33,788 bases of DNA, from assembly GCA_002352285.1 (NCBI GenBank), contig DEIC01000076.1:36672-70459 (forward strand), given 5' to 3'. The notes beneath the pieces are model-generated. The model saw only the letters and a list, made by a program, of their open reading frames with translations, ran no database searches and had not been told where the DNA came from. The stretch's first letter is position 1. Each line of letters opens with the position of its first letter. The position numbers and the translations under genes were made by a program. The stretch comes from Alphaproteobacteria bacterium UBA2784. Its GTDB lineage: Bacteria; Pseudomonadota; Alphaproteobacteria; Micropepsales; Micropepsaceae. This document shows, piece after piece, positions 22,629-32,100 of the stretch.

Positions 22629-23675
22629 ATGACAAAGCCGCCGGCAAACCCGGCGCCATTGCGCCCGGATTCCTTGCGCGTAGGACTTACCTATGACCTG
22701 CGCAAGGACTGGCTCGCCATGGGCTATGGCGAGGAGGAAACCGCCGAGTTTGACAGCGAGGCAACACCTGACGGTCTGGAGCGGGTGCTGACCGGTCTTG
22801 GCTTTCACGTCGAGCGCATTGGCCATATCCGCAACCTCACCCGCGCGCTGGCCGACGGCAAAAGCTGGGATTTTGTCTTCAACATCTGCGAGGGCATGCA
22901 TGGACTTGGCCGCGAGGCGCAGGTGCCGGGTCTGCTGGACGCCTACAACATCCCTTATGTGTTTTCCGATCCGCTGACACTGTGCATCACGCTGGACAAG
23001 GGCATCGCCAAGACGATCGTGCGCGAGCGCGGCGTGCCGACGGCCGACTTTGCGGTGCTGCGCGATGCGGTGGAAGCGCGAAATGTCCCGCTTCCTTTCC
23101 CGCTCTTTGTAAAGCCCGTGGCCGAGGGTTCAGGCAAGGGGGTCAGCGCCAGATCGCGCGTCACCAATCATGCGGAGCTGGAAGCCGAAGCTGCGCGCCT
23201 GATCGCCAAATTCCATCAGCCGGTTCTGGTTGAGACCTTTCTTTCTGGCCGCGAATTTACGGTCGGAATCGTCGGCGAAGGCGCGAATGCCTGTGCGCTG
23301 GGCGTGATGGAAGTTCATTTCGGCGAAAAGGCAGCCGCCTTTGGCTATGGCTATGAGAACAAGCAGGATTGGGAAGGAAAGATTTCCTACACCATCGCCG
23401 ATGACGGCGAAGCGCGCGTTGCCGCCGATGTCGCGCTGAAGGCATGGGCCGCCCTGCGCTGCCGAGATGGCGGGCGCATCGACATCCGCTCCGATCATCT
23501 GGGCCAGCCCCACTTCATCGAAGTGAACCCGCTGGCCGGCCTGCATCCGGACTATTCAGACCTGGTGTTCCTCGCCCGTGATATCGGCATGACCTATCCC
23601 GAGCTGATTACCCGGATCGTCAAGGCGTTTCTTGCGCGCCACCCCGCCCTTCAGGCCCGTGCAGGCCTGCCATGA
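22629..23675 (+). CDS. ATP-grasp ligase, D-Ala-D-Ala-ligase-like (first)
   Basis: 348-residue ATP-grasp enzyme. The N-terminal domain has DFVFNICEGMHGLGREAQVP (81-100), the counterpart of the substrate-binding HG..GEDG region of Ddl. The ATP-binding part shows FVKPVAEGSGKGVS (160-173, K162 and the glycine-rich loop), VETFLSGREFTVGIVG (201-216), and metal ligands R283/D285 and E298/N300 in IEVNPLAGLHP. It should form an amide or peptide bond through an acyl phosphate. It is not a housekeeping ddl: there are no murein genes nearby and the specificity loops differ. It starts 24 bases after the aminomutase and overlaps the next ligase by ATGA, pointing to beta-lysine or a derivative as substrate (inference). 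Confidence 0.9.
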   Translation: MTKPPANPAPLRPDSLRVGLTYDLRKDWLAMGYGEEETAEFDSEATPDGLERVLTGLGFHVERIGHIRNLTRALADGKSWDFVFNICEGMHGLGREAQVPGLLDAYNIPYVFSDPLTLCITLDKGIAKTIVRERGVPTADFAVLRDAVEARNVPLPFPLFVKPVAEGSGKGVSARSRVTNHAELEAEAARLIAKFHQPVLVETFLSGREFTVGIVGEGANACALGVMEVHFGEKAAAFGYGYENKQDWEGKISYTIADDGEARVAADVALKAWAALRCRDGGRIDIRSDHLGQPHFIEVNPLAGLHPDYSDLVFLARDIGMTYPELITRIVKAFLARHPALQARAGLP

Positions 23676-24688
23676 GCAATTCAAACCACGGCAGGGGGCG
23701 TCTTGCCCTCATCTATTCCGCCATTGTCACGGGCGATGACGAAGACCCCGCGCTGTCAACAGACGCGCAGGCCAACGAGATCGAAGCCGCCCTCCACACG
23801 TTGGGCTGGCGCACGATGCGGATGAAATTTGACGGCAACATGCCCGAGCATGTGCGGCTCTTGAAAAAGCTCAAGCCGGATTTCGTCTTCAATCTGGTCG
23901 AAGCCGCCCTTGATACGGACCGCCTCGCCTATCTCGGCGCCGCCGCCTACGAAACGGCGCGCATCCCCTTTGCTGGATCGGGATCTTTTGGCCTGATGGC
24001 CGCCTCCGACAAGATTGCGATCAAGCCGTTCCTGGCGAATGCCGGCATCCCCGTGCCGGGCTTTGCCTGCGATCCGCACTGGGAGGGGCTGAAAGATGAT
24101 CGGACCTATATTGTCAAATCGGTGTCGGAACATGCCAGCGCCGGGCTCGACAGTGGCGCGGTTGTCAAGGGCCGCGAGGCGGTGCTGGCCCGCTGGAAGG
24201 CGTCCCACGCCCGCATCGATGCACGCTGGTTTGCCGAGGAATATATCGACGGGCGCGAGTTCAACATCGCCATGCTGGAGATGGAAGACGGCCCGCGCGT
24301 CATGCCGCTGGCCGAGATGACCTTCATCGATTATCCGGCAGACAAGCCGCGCATCATTGACAGCGCCGCCAAATGGCAGACACAGAGCGCCGAGTACAAG
24401 AACACCGTGCGCCGCTTTCTGGACCCCAAAGCCGAGCCGGATCTGGCAAAGAACCTCACCAAGGCCGCGCGCGACACCTGGAAGCTTCTGGGGCTGGGCG
24501 GCTGGGTGCGTGTGGACATGCGGGTAGGAGCGGACAATCAGGCCTATGTCATCGACGTGAACGTGAACCCGGACATCTCGATGGATGCGGGCATGGCGGC
24601 AGCCGCTGAAATGATCGGCCTATCCTACGTCGATCTGATCCGTACCATTGTTGATGCCGGCCTGCGCCGCGGCAGCGGCCGCGCCTGA
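23672..24688 (+). CDS. ATP-grasp ligase, D-Ala-D-Ala-ligase-like (second)
   Basis: 338-residue ATP-grasp protein, divergent from its neighbour. It shows DFVFNLVEAALDTDRLA (70-86), IPFAGSGSFGLMAASDK (98-114), YIVKSVSEHASAGLD (146-160, K149 and the ATP loop in EHASAG form), DGREFNIAML (193-202), VRVDMRV (279-285) and VIDVNVNPDIS (293-303), where D295 replaces the usual glutamate. The ATP- and metal-binding set is complete enough to expect activity. Two unlike ligases in tandem suggest two successive couplings or a ligase pair acting on different partners. It overlaps the preceding gene by four bases, and a GNAT gene follows after three bases. Confidence 0.9.
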   Translation: MSNSNHGRGRLALIYSAIVTGDDEDPALSTDAQANEIEAALHTLGWRTMRMKFDGNMPEHVRLLKKLKPDFVFNLVEAALDTDRLAYLGAAAYETARIPFAGSGSFGLMAASDKIAIKPFLANAGIPVPGFACDPHWEGLKDDRTYIVKSVSEHASAGLDSGAVVKGREAVLARWKASHARIDARWFAEEYIDGREFNIAMLEMEDGPRVMPLAEMTFIDYPADKPRIIDSAAKWQTQSAEYKNTVRRFLDPKAEPDLAKNLTKAARDTWKLLGLGGWVRVDMRVGADNQAYVIDVNVNPDISMDAGMAAAAEMIGLSYVDLIRTIVDAGLRRGSGRA

Positions 24689-24691
24689 GCC

Positions 24692-25180
24692 ATGGAAGGC
24701 AGCAACCTCTCCTTCCGCGACATGGCCCGGCCCGGCGATGGCGAGGCCCTGCGCGCCCTGGCGGCTGAAACTGGCGTCTTTGCCGCAAGTGAACTCGACT
24801 TCGTGCCCGAGATCATCGCCACCATGCTGCGGGATGGCGACAAGTCCGGTTACTTTCTTCTGGTGGCGGAAGAGGCGGGATCGCCGCTTGCCTTTGCCAT
24901 CTTCGGCAATATCCCCGGCACCGAGAACCGCTTTGATCTTTATTGGATCGCAACCGCTGTGAAGGCGCAGGGGCGCGGCCTTGGCCGCCGCCTGATGGAT
25001 GCGGTGCGGGCAAGGGCGAAGGCCCTGGGGGCCACCCATCTTTTCATCCAGACCTCCACCACGACGGGCTATGGCGCGGCCCGAAAACTTTACGAGGCGT
25101 GCGGTTTCCCGCTTGTCGCAACCGTTCCCGACTATTACAGGGACGGCGACGGGCTTGCCATTTTCGGGGCGCGTCTTTGA
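24692..25180 (+). CDS. GNAT-family N-acetyltransferase
   Basis: 162-residue acetyltransferase. The acetyl-CoA pyrophosphate loop is WIATAVKAQGRGLGRRLMDAV (about 90-110, Q-x-x-G-x-G form), followed by GATHLFIQTSTTTGYGAARKLYEACGF, the usual beta5-alpha4 region. At this length it is a plain single-domain GNAT, shorter than the beta-lysine acetyltransferase AblB (about 270 residues), so it is not evidently AblB although it could acetylate a beta-lysine product. It begins three bases after the second ligase and is clearly in the operon. Confidence 0.88.
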   Translation: MEGSNLSFRDMARPGDGEALRALAAETGVFAASELDFVPEIIATMLRDGDKSGYFLLVAEEAGSPLAFAIFGNIPGTENRFDLYWIATAVKAQGRGLGRRLMDAVRARAKALGATHLFIQTSTTTGYGAARKLYEACGFPLVATVPDYYRDGDGLAIFGARL

Positions 25181-25204
25181 GCCATAAGCCACAGTGGGGC
25201 ACGC

Positions 25205-25870
25205 GTGAGTGAGTCAAAGCCGTCAGGCGCCGTCGATCATTTTGATGATCTGAGCGACTATCCCGAGTACACCGCCCCGCAAGTGATTGGCCTCAGCCGC
25301 GCCTATGTCGCGCGCATGGGCGTGCCCATGATCCGCGAGGTGGCGGCTGACATTTTCACGCGCACCTATTTCACCCATTGCACCAAATGTACCTTCTGCG
25401 CCCAGCAATGCTGCTCCTATGGCGTCGATGTCGACAAGGCGGTTTATGACCAGCTGACAGAGGTGCGCGGCGAGGTCGAACGCATCACGGGCCGCAGCTT
25501 TGACAGCTGTTTTACCGGCAAGTTCGAGACTGATGCCGAATATCCCGGCGGCGGCGCCCATCGCGCCATTGTGGTCGATGGCCGCTGCGTCTTTCTCAAC
25601 CGCAAGAACGGCCTGTGCAATCTTCACGCACTCGCGATCGAACTGGGCCGCGACTATCACGAGTTGAAGCCGCTCATCAGCGCCCTCTTCCCGCTCACCT
25701 TTGGCGACGGCCTTTTGCTGGTGACGGAAGAGGTGATGGAAAAGTCGCTGGCGTGCCTCGGCGATGGCCCCAGCCTCTATGACGGCGTGCGCAGCGAGCT
25801 TGAATATTATTTCGGCACGGATTTCGTGACCGAGCTTGATGCCGTCAAGGCGCGCGTACTGGCCGGATAA
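25205..25870 (+). CDS. YkgJ-type cysteine-cluster (CxxCxxxxCC-like) protein
   Basis: 221-residue protein with a metal-binding cysteine cluster: HCTKCTFCAQQCCSYGVDVD at about residues 58-77, then single cysteines in DSCFTGKF and the pair GRCVFLNRKNGLCNLHALA. This is the pattern of YkgJ/FliB-like zinc- or iron-chelating cysteine-cluster proteins, several of which accompany radical or methyl-transfer enzymes, but the function is unsettled. It starts with GTG 24 bases after the GNAT gene (GTGAGTGAG), and I take it as the fifth operon gene. An Fe-S or metal delivery role for the radical SAM enzyme is possible but unproven. Confidence 0.82.
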   Translation: MSESKPSGAVDHFDDLSDYPEYTAPQVIGLSRAYVARMGVPMIREVAADIFTRTYFTHCTKCTFCAQQCCSYGVDVDKAVYDQLTEVRGEVERITGRSFDSCFTGKFETDAEYPGGGAHRAIVVDGRCVFLNRKNGLCNLHALAIELGRDYHELKPLISALFPLTFGDGLLLVTEEVMEKSLACLGDGPSLYDGVRSELEYYFGTDFVTELDAVKARVLAG

Positions 25871-25873
25871 TCA

Positions 25874-25912
25874 GGCAATCTGGTCAGCCAATCTGATCAG
25901 CCAATCTGATCA
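25874..25912. repeat. three tandem 13-base repeats between convergent genes
   Basis: Units at 25874-25886, 25887-25899 and 25900-25912. The last two are identical, GCCAATCTGATCA, and the first differs at two positions. Each intact unit ends in the palindrome TGATCA. The third unit contains the stop codon of the EamA gene on the minus strand. Confidence 0.85.
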
Positions 25913-26848
25913 AGCTGGCGTCACATCATCATCGCCGCTGGCCAGCTGCTTGTGGCGGCGGCGTTCGCGCATGGCAATCACGATACCGGCGGCAATCACG
26001 ATAGAGGCGCCCGAGAGCACCATCGGCGACGGCACTTCCGAAAAAAGCAGGAAGCCGAGCGCAATCGCCCATACCATCGCGGCATAATCGAACGGGGCCA
26101 GCAGCGAGGGCTCGCCATAGCGATAGGATGTCGTGTTGAAAATCTGACCCAGCCCGCCCGCAAGCCCGGTCAGGACAAGGACCGCGCCATCTTCCCATGT
26201 CATCGGCCACAACCAGCCAAAGGGCAGTGTCACCAGCGACGCCAACGTGCACGCCAGCATGAAGTAAAAGACGATGGCAAGGCTCGTCTCGGTCGCCGAA
26301 ATCTCGCGGATCGTCACGATCACGCAGGCCGAAAACATCGTGCTGGCAAGCATGATGAGGGCCGCAAACGACATGACGCCCGCCCCCGCCTGCAGGCCAA
26401 GATGTTCACCCACCATCAGGATGATGCCAAGAAACCCCGCCGCCACCGCACTCCACCGCCAGATGCCGACTTTTTCCTTCAGCCAGAGGGCCGCCAGCAC
26501 CACGGCAAAGATCGGCATGGCAAAGCTGATTGCCGTCCAGTCAGCCAGCGGCAGCGCCGACAGCGCAATGAAGGAGAGAAACATCGCCGCAATGCCAAGG
26601 CCGGAGCGCTGGACATGCGCCATGGGGCGCCGTGTTGAGAGCTGCGCCCGCATGTTGCCGGCCACTGCTGCGAAGGCGAGCACCGGCACAAGCGCAAAGA
26701 ACGTGCGGAAGAAGATGACTTCGCCCACCGGATAGCGGCCTTCCAGCCATTTGACCGATGCCGCCATCACCGAAAAGGCAAGGGTTGCCGCGACCTTGAA
26801 GCCGATCGCGCGCAGCGGCGCATGAATATGGGACGCGCGTTCGATCAT
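25910..26848 (-). CDS. EamA/DMT-superfamily transporter
   Basis: 312-residue inner-membrane protein with about ten helices in two EamA repeats (residues about 15-150 and 155-295). Typical segments are FSVMAASVKWLEGRYPVGEVIFFRTF in repeat 1, DWTAISFAMPIFAVVLAALWLKEKVG, and in repeat 2 YRYGEPSLLAPFDYAAMVWAIALGFLLFSE. The C-terminal tail is charged and acidic (RERRRHKQL, GDDDV). The substrate is unknown; the family exports amino acids and other metabolites. It is convergent with the aminomutase operon, so export of that operon's product is possible but not supported by co-transcription. Confidence 0.92.
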   Translation of the reverse strand: MIERASHIHAPLRAIGFKVAATLAFSVMAASVKWLEGRYPVGEVIFFRTFFALVPVLAFAAVAGNMRAQLSTRRPMAHVQRSGLGIAAMFLSFIALSALPLADWTAISFAMPIFAVVLAALWLKEKVGIWRWSAVAAGFLGIILMVGEHLGLQAGAGVMSFAALIMLASTMFSACVIVTIREISATETSLAIVFYFMLACTLASLVTLPFGWLWPMTWEDGAVLVLTGLAGGLGQIFNTTSYRYGEPSLLAPFDYAAMVWAIALGFLLFSEVPSPMVLSGASIVIAAGIVIAMRERRRHKQLASGDDDVTPA

Positions 26849-26860
26849 TGCTTCTTGTCA

Positions 26861-27003
26861 CCGCCTCCGCCCGCGCGGTTACGCGCGGGGGAGGCACGAT
26901 CCGCACTTGCGGATCGGGTGGGGGAAACAGAGGAAAGCAAAGGCCCCCACCCGGATCGCGACGGGCGATCCGACCTCCCCCGCAACAAGTTGCGGAGGAG
27001 GTA
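26861..27003. repeat. five-armed intergenic palindromic repeat, copy 3
   Basis: Same architecture as copies 1 and 2: arm A (CCGCGCG / CGCGCGG), arm B (GATCCGC / GCGGATC), central GGTGGGGG / CCCCCACC, arm D (GGATCGC / GCGATCC) and arm E (CCGCAAC / GTTGCGG), bounded by CCTCC and GGAGG. It lies between the EamA start and the CorA stop, so transcription from corA would have to pass it. Confidence 0.87.
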
Positions 27004-27055
27004 GGAGGAGGGAATGCGCATGGGGCGTCTCAATCTTCCAGGGTCAGTAAGGGAT

Positions 27056-28033
27056 CTAAAGCCACTTGCGCCACTTGAAGAACAGGAACGGCAGCACGCC
27101 GGAAAGAACGATGGCCGCCGTTGCCAGCGGATAGCCCCAATCAGACGACAGCTCCGGCATGTTGTGGAAATTCATCCCATAGAAACTGGCGATCAGCGTG
27201 GGCGGCAGGAAGACGCTGGCGGCAATCGACAGGATTTTGATGACACGGTTCTGGTCGAGGTTGATGAGACCCAGAATGGCCGAAAGCAGGAACTCCACCT
27301 TGGACGACAGGAACGTCGTGTGATCGGAGAGCGATTGCACGTCGCGCGCCAGCGTTTTCAGCATCGCCTTGAGTTCCTTGGACGGCTTGCCCTCCAGCGC
27401 CTGCGTCAGAAAGGTGAGCACGCGGCTGGTGCCGACAAGGCTTTCACGCACCTTCGATGAAATGTCATTGGCGCGGCCCAGCCGCACCAGCAGGTTTTGC
27501 AGTTCGCGCGCATCGACATTCGCGCCGCTGGGCGTGCGCCCGAACGCCTCTTTCGAGAGCACGTCGATTTCGGCGCTGACGCGCTCCAGAATGTCGGCGG
27601 TTCGGTCAATCACGGCTTCAAGCAGACCGGCCAGAACACCCTCTGCCGTGGTCCACAATCCCGGCTGGCGCTCGGCGCGCGCGGGAAACGTGTTGAACGG
27701 CATCGGCTCGGAATAGCGCAGCGTCAACAGCCGGTCATTCGCCAGCACGAACGTGACGGCGCTGGAATCCGGGCTGTCGGTTTCCGTGCGCGAGACGACG
27801 CTGGTCGTCATGAAGTGGCCGCCATCTTCGTGATAGACACGCGACGACGCCTCGATCTCCTGCATTTCTTCGCGCGTGGGCGCAACGATCCCGAGGAGCG
27901 CTTCGGTGCGCTTGACCTCATCCGGCGTTGGTGCGTTCAGGTCGATCCAGATCGCGCTTTCAGGCAGGGGGCCGCTCTCGGCTGCCGCATTGCGCCGGAG
28001 GCATCCCGTGGTGATTTCGAAGACACGCATCAT
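27056..28033 (-). CDS. corA: CorA-family divalent metal ion transporter
   Basis: 325-residue CorA-type channel for Mg2+ (or Co2+, Ni2+, Zn2+). A large cytosolic N-terminal part has the long helix region RTADILERVSAEIDVLSKEAFG and the stalk helix, and two C-terminal membrane helices follow. The pore signature YGMNF (about residue 285, the GMN motif) lies between them, followed by the acidic periplasmic loop HNMPELSSDWGYPL, and the protein ends in a basic cluster (FKWRKWL). The length is normal. The start is at MMRVF; either ATG is possible. Co2+/Mg2+ versus Zn2+ (ZntB) specificity cannot be decided from sequence alone. Confidence 0.93.
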   Translation of the reverse strand: MMRVFEITTGCLRRNAAAESGPLPESAIWIDLNAPTPDEVKRTEALLGIVAPTREEMQEIEASSRVYHEDGGHFMTTSVVSRTETDSPDSSAVTFVLANDRLLTLRYSEPMPFNTFPARAERQPGLWTTAEGVLAGLLEAVIDRTADILERVSAEIDVLSKEAFGRTPSGANVDARELQNLLVRLGRANDISSKVRESLVGTSRVLTFLTQALEGKPSKELKAMLKTLARDVQSLSDHTTFLSSKVEFLLSAILGLINLDQNRVIKILSIAASVFLPPTLIASFYGMNFHNMPELSSDWGYPLATAAIVLSGVLPFLFFKWRKWL

Positions 28034-28136
28034 GGGTCACGCTCCCGGGGGCATTGCTGCCCCACCGCTCGAAGGAGTGACCTTCCCCTAGGCGCTTCGG
28101 CCGTCAAAATCAACCGGGCGGGACACACTGCCGCGC

Positions 28137-28985
28137 TCAATGAACAGCGATCAGGATCGCCCCCGACGCGATCACCAGCGCCGACACGGCGCGGCGCAGC
28201 CCCAGCCTTTCGCCAAACAGGAAGACACCCAGCATGACGCCGAACAGCACCGAGGTTTCGCGCAATGCGGCAACCTCGGCGGTCGCCCCCATGTCAAAGG
28301 CAAGAAGCGCCAGCGTATAGCTGATGAGCGAGAGAATGCCGCCCACGATGCCGGGGCGCCAGGCACGCGCAATGCGCAGGGCCGATGCGCGCCCGCCGGT
28401 CAGCAGCATGCCGGAATTGAGGAGAAAACAGCACGCAATATAGAGCCAGACGATAAAGCTCATCGGATCAGCGGCAAGGCGTACGCCCCAGACGTCAACA
28501 AGCGTATAGGCGGTGATCGCAACGCCCGTCGCCGCAGCCAGCAACACGCCTTTGCGGTGGAGCACGGTCTGGCGCTGCGGCTCCAGCGCAAAGGCAATCA
28601 GCGCCGCCGAGATCAGGAACACGCCCGCCATCACTTCAATGGGCACATGTTCGCCAAACAGGATCATCGCGCCCAGCGCGGTCAGCAGCGGCGCCGTGCC
28701 GCGCGCAACCGGATAGGCGAGCGAGAAATCGGCATGCGTATAGGCCGCCATCAGGATGATCTGGTAGGCAACATGGATGAAGGCAGAGAGGATCAGCACC
28801 AGCCACACGCCACCCTCTGGCAGCGGCACAAAGAACGCGGCAATGGCGCCGCCGATGGCCTCAACCGCCGAGATTGCGCTGCGCAATGCGATGCGGTCGC
28901 CATGGCTTTTCATCAGCGCGTTGACGAGCGCATGGGTGACAGCCGAGGCCATCACCATCAGCGGCAAAAGAATGTCGGGCGTCAT
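28137..28985 (-). CDS. EamA/DMT-superfamily transporter
   Basis: 282-residue protein with nine to ten membrane helices in two EamA repeats. Repeat 1 starts MTPDILLPLMVMASAVTHALVNALMK and contains DFSLAYPVARGTAPLLTALGAMILFGE; repeat 2 contains WRPGIVGGILSLISYTLALLAFDMG and ETSVLFGVMLGVFLFGERLG. The open frame continues to 29405, but the extra N-terminal part is arginine/proline-rich non-protein sequence, and the ATG at 28985 gives a normal transporter start. It is only distantly related to the EamA protein at 25910. Substrate unknown. The 214 bases between it and dnaE2 (28986-29199) hold nothing I can name. Confidence 0.9.
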   Translation of the reverse strand: MTPDILLPLMVMASAVTHALVNALMKSHGDRIALRSAISAVEAIGGAIAAFFVPLPEGGVWLVLILSAFIHVAYQIILMAAYTHADFSLAYPVARGTAPLLTALGAMILFGEHVPIEVMAGVFLISAALIAFALEPQRQTVLHRKGVLLAAATGVAITAYTLVDVWGVRLAADPMSFIVWLYIACCFLLNSGMLLTGGRASALRIARAWRPGIVGGILSLISYTLALLAFDMGATAEVAALRETSVLFGVMLGVFLFGERLGLRRAVSALVIASGAILIAVH

Positions 28986-29199
28986 GCAGGGCTTGAGGCG
29001 GTGGTTGTCATGCACCCACCCTTGCATGGGCGCGGAAGGCCGGAAATGGGGATGTTGTTGACGGCAACTGCGGCATGAGCGCCGTGCGTTCTTCGACGAA
29101 GGCTCAGAATGAGAAAGGCGGTGGATTGCATTGATGCAGTTTTTCCCTATCCCCGCGCTACCAGCGGAGAGAGCAGGAATGCTGATCAGTTCGCCCCCT

Positions 29200-32100
29200 T
29201 CAATGAAAATCGCGGCTGCGGATGCGCAGCTCCGTTTCGCGCGCCACCAGAAACTCCATCGCCTGTGCGATTTCCTTGTTGCGCTGGTCCTGGGCCGGGC
29301 GGGCGACCTCATCCGCACGCGCAAGGCCGGAAAGCGCCTCGGCAGCATCGACATCCAGCGTGCGCGCCAGTGCCGTGACATCGAAAAGCCGCCGCGCGAT
29401 GACATGGATCACCTTGCCCTCGCGCTGCAGACGCCCCTCGATCCGCATCAGGCGGGCTGAAAGAATGGTGCGCCGGTTGGGTTCAAAAAGATGCGGCCAG
29501 ACAATGATGTTGGCGCTGCCGAATTCATCCTCCAGCGTGATGAACAAGGTGCCCTTGGCCGTGCCGGGGCGCTGGCGCACCAGCACCAGCCCGGCGATTT
29601 TCACCCATGCATCCGGGCGCAACAGCGGCAGGTCGCGGCTTGAGACACAACCCTCTGCCGAAAGCCGCGCGCGCAGGAACGAGAAGGGATGCGCCTTGAG
29701 CGAATAGCCCAGCGCCCGGTAATCCTCTGTCACGGCGCTGCCCGGCGTCATGGGCAAAAGCGCGGGCTGCTTTTCGTTGCGCTCGGCGCGGCGCGTCATC
29801 TCGCGCGCGTCGGCCGCTTCAAAAAGCGGCAGCGCCTTGTCGCGATGGCCACCCGCCGCCCACAGCGCCTGCCGCCGGTCAAGGCCAAGGCTGGCGCAGG
29901 CATCTGCCCCCGCCAGCTTCATCAGTGCCGCGCGGTCAAGGTCTGCGCGCCGCGCCAGATCGATCATGGATTGAAAGCGTGGGGCGCGCGCCGCCACGAT
30001 GCGCTGGCCCGCCTCCTCGCCAAGACCCTTGATCTCGCGAAAGCCGAGCCGCAGCGCCAGGGCGCCGTCCGCACCCGCCTCCAGCGTGCTGTCCCAAAAG
30101 CTTTCGTTCACGTCGATGGGACGCACGCTCACGCCATGGCGGCGCGCATCACCGATGATCTGGCCGGGCGCATAAAACCCCATCGGCTGGCTGTTGAGGA
30201 GGGCTGCCGCAAACGCTGCCGGATGATGGCGCTTCAGCCACGCCGAGACATAGACCAGCCGCGCAAATGACGCCGCATGGCTTTCCGGGAAACCATAGGT
30301 GCCAAAGCCCTCGATCTGGCGGAAACAGCGCTCGGCAAATTCCTGCTCATAGCCGTTTGCCACCATGCCGCCGATGAAGCGCTCGCGGAACCGCTGGATG
30401 TCGCCGTTCTTTTTAAAGGTCGCCATGGCGCGGCGCAGTTGATCGGCTTCGGCGGGCGTAAAGCCTGCACCCACAATGGCAATGCGCATCGCCTGCTCCT
30501 GAAAGAGGGGCACGCCCAGCGTTTTCTCCAGAACCTCGCGCAGCGCCGCACTGGGATAGTTGACAATTTCCTTGCCCTCGCGCCGCCTGAGATAGGGATG
30601 CACCATGTCGCCCTGGATGGGCCCGGGCCGCACAATCGCAACCTCGATGACAAGATCATAAAAGCAGCGCGGCTTGAGGCGCGGCAGCATCGACATCTGC
30701 GCCCGGCTTTCGATCTGGAAGACGCCGATCGTATCGCCATCACAGATCATGTCGTAAACGGCGGGATCTTCGCGCGGCACGCTGGCGAGTTCCAGCATCG
30801 GACCGCCATGGGCTGCAATCAGGTCGAACGCCTTGCGGATGCAGGTGAGCATGCCCAGCGCCAGCACATCCACCTTCAAAAGACCCAGCCGCTCGATATC
30901 GTCCTTGTCCCATTCGATCACGGTGCGGTCGGCCATGGCGGCGTTTTCAATCGGCACCAGTTCCGACAACAGTCCGCGCGAAATCACAAAGCCGCCGACA
31001 TGCTGGGAAAGATGGCGCGGAAAGCCCATCAGCCCGCGCGCAATCTCAAGCGCGCGTGAAAGTTTGGGGGACTTTGGATCAAGCCCCAGTTCGCGCATCT
31101 GGCTGTCGGCCACATCATCGGCATACCAGCCCCAGCTGGCGCGCGCGAGGCTGGCGGTGACGTCTTCGCTCAACCCCATCACCTTGCCCGCCTCGCGGAT
31201 GGCGCGCCGCCAGCGGTAATGGATCACGGTGGCGGCAAGGCCCGCGCGCTCACGGCCATAACGCTCATAGATGTGCTGGATCACCTCCTCGCGCCGCTCA
31301 TGCTCGAAATCGACATCGATGTCGGGCGGCTCGTTGCGCGCATCCGAGATGAAACGCTCGAACAGGCAATTGCCGTCTGCCGGATCAACGCTGGTGATGC
31401 CGAGCACGAAACAGACCGCCGAATTGGCCGCCGATCCGCGCCCCTGGCACAGAATGCCGCGCGACCGCGCAAACAGCACGATTTCGTGCACGGTCAGGAA
31501 AAAGGGCGCGTATTCTTTTTTGGCGATGAAAAAGAGCTCGCGCCGCAATTGCTGGTCAACCAAGGGCGGGATCACATCGCCATAGCGTGCGCGCGCACCC
31601 TCCCAGGTGCGGCGGGAAAGGTCTTCGTCTGCCGTCAGGCCAGGCGTGATGATCTCTTCCGGGTACTCGTATTTGAGTGACGCCAGATCAAACCGGCAGC
31701 GCGCGGCAATCACCATGGTCTGCGAAACGGCATCCGGAAATGCGCGGAAGAGGCGCGCCATCTCGGCGGGCGGCTTCAGCGTGCGTTCACCATTGGCGCA
31801 AAGAAGATAGCCCGCCTCTTCCAGCGTCACCCCCTCGCGGATCGCCATCATCGCATCATGGAGGGTCTTGCGCGTTTCGTGGTGGTAGCGCACATCGCCC
31901 AGCGCCGTCAGGGGAACGCCGCATGTCTGCGCCAGATGATGAAGCCGCGCCAGCCGCAGATCATTGGCCCCGCCATAATGATGCGATGCGCCCAGCCACA
32001 GCGCCCCGCCAAAGGCTCCGCGCGCGCGCAGCAAGAGCGGCTGAAAGCGCGCCAGCGCCTCTACCCCCTCATCCGGCGGCGGCACCGCGATGATGCAGGA

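Noticed and set aside
22629..24688. Assignment of the two ATP-grasp genes as housekeeping D-Ala-D-Ala ligases
   Set aside because: Two unlike copies overlap in an aminomutase operon with no murein or cell-division genes; the second has an unusual EHASAG loop and a D-x-N metal motif.
25874..25912. Remnant CRISPR array
   Set aside because: The units are 13 bases, directly adjoining with no spacers, and no cas gene is present.
28986..29405. Longer N-terminus for the second EamA transporter
   Set aside because: The added residues are arginine-, proline- and serine-rich with no membrane pattern and run into dnaE2; the ATG at 28985 gives a normal start.
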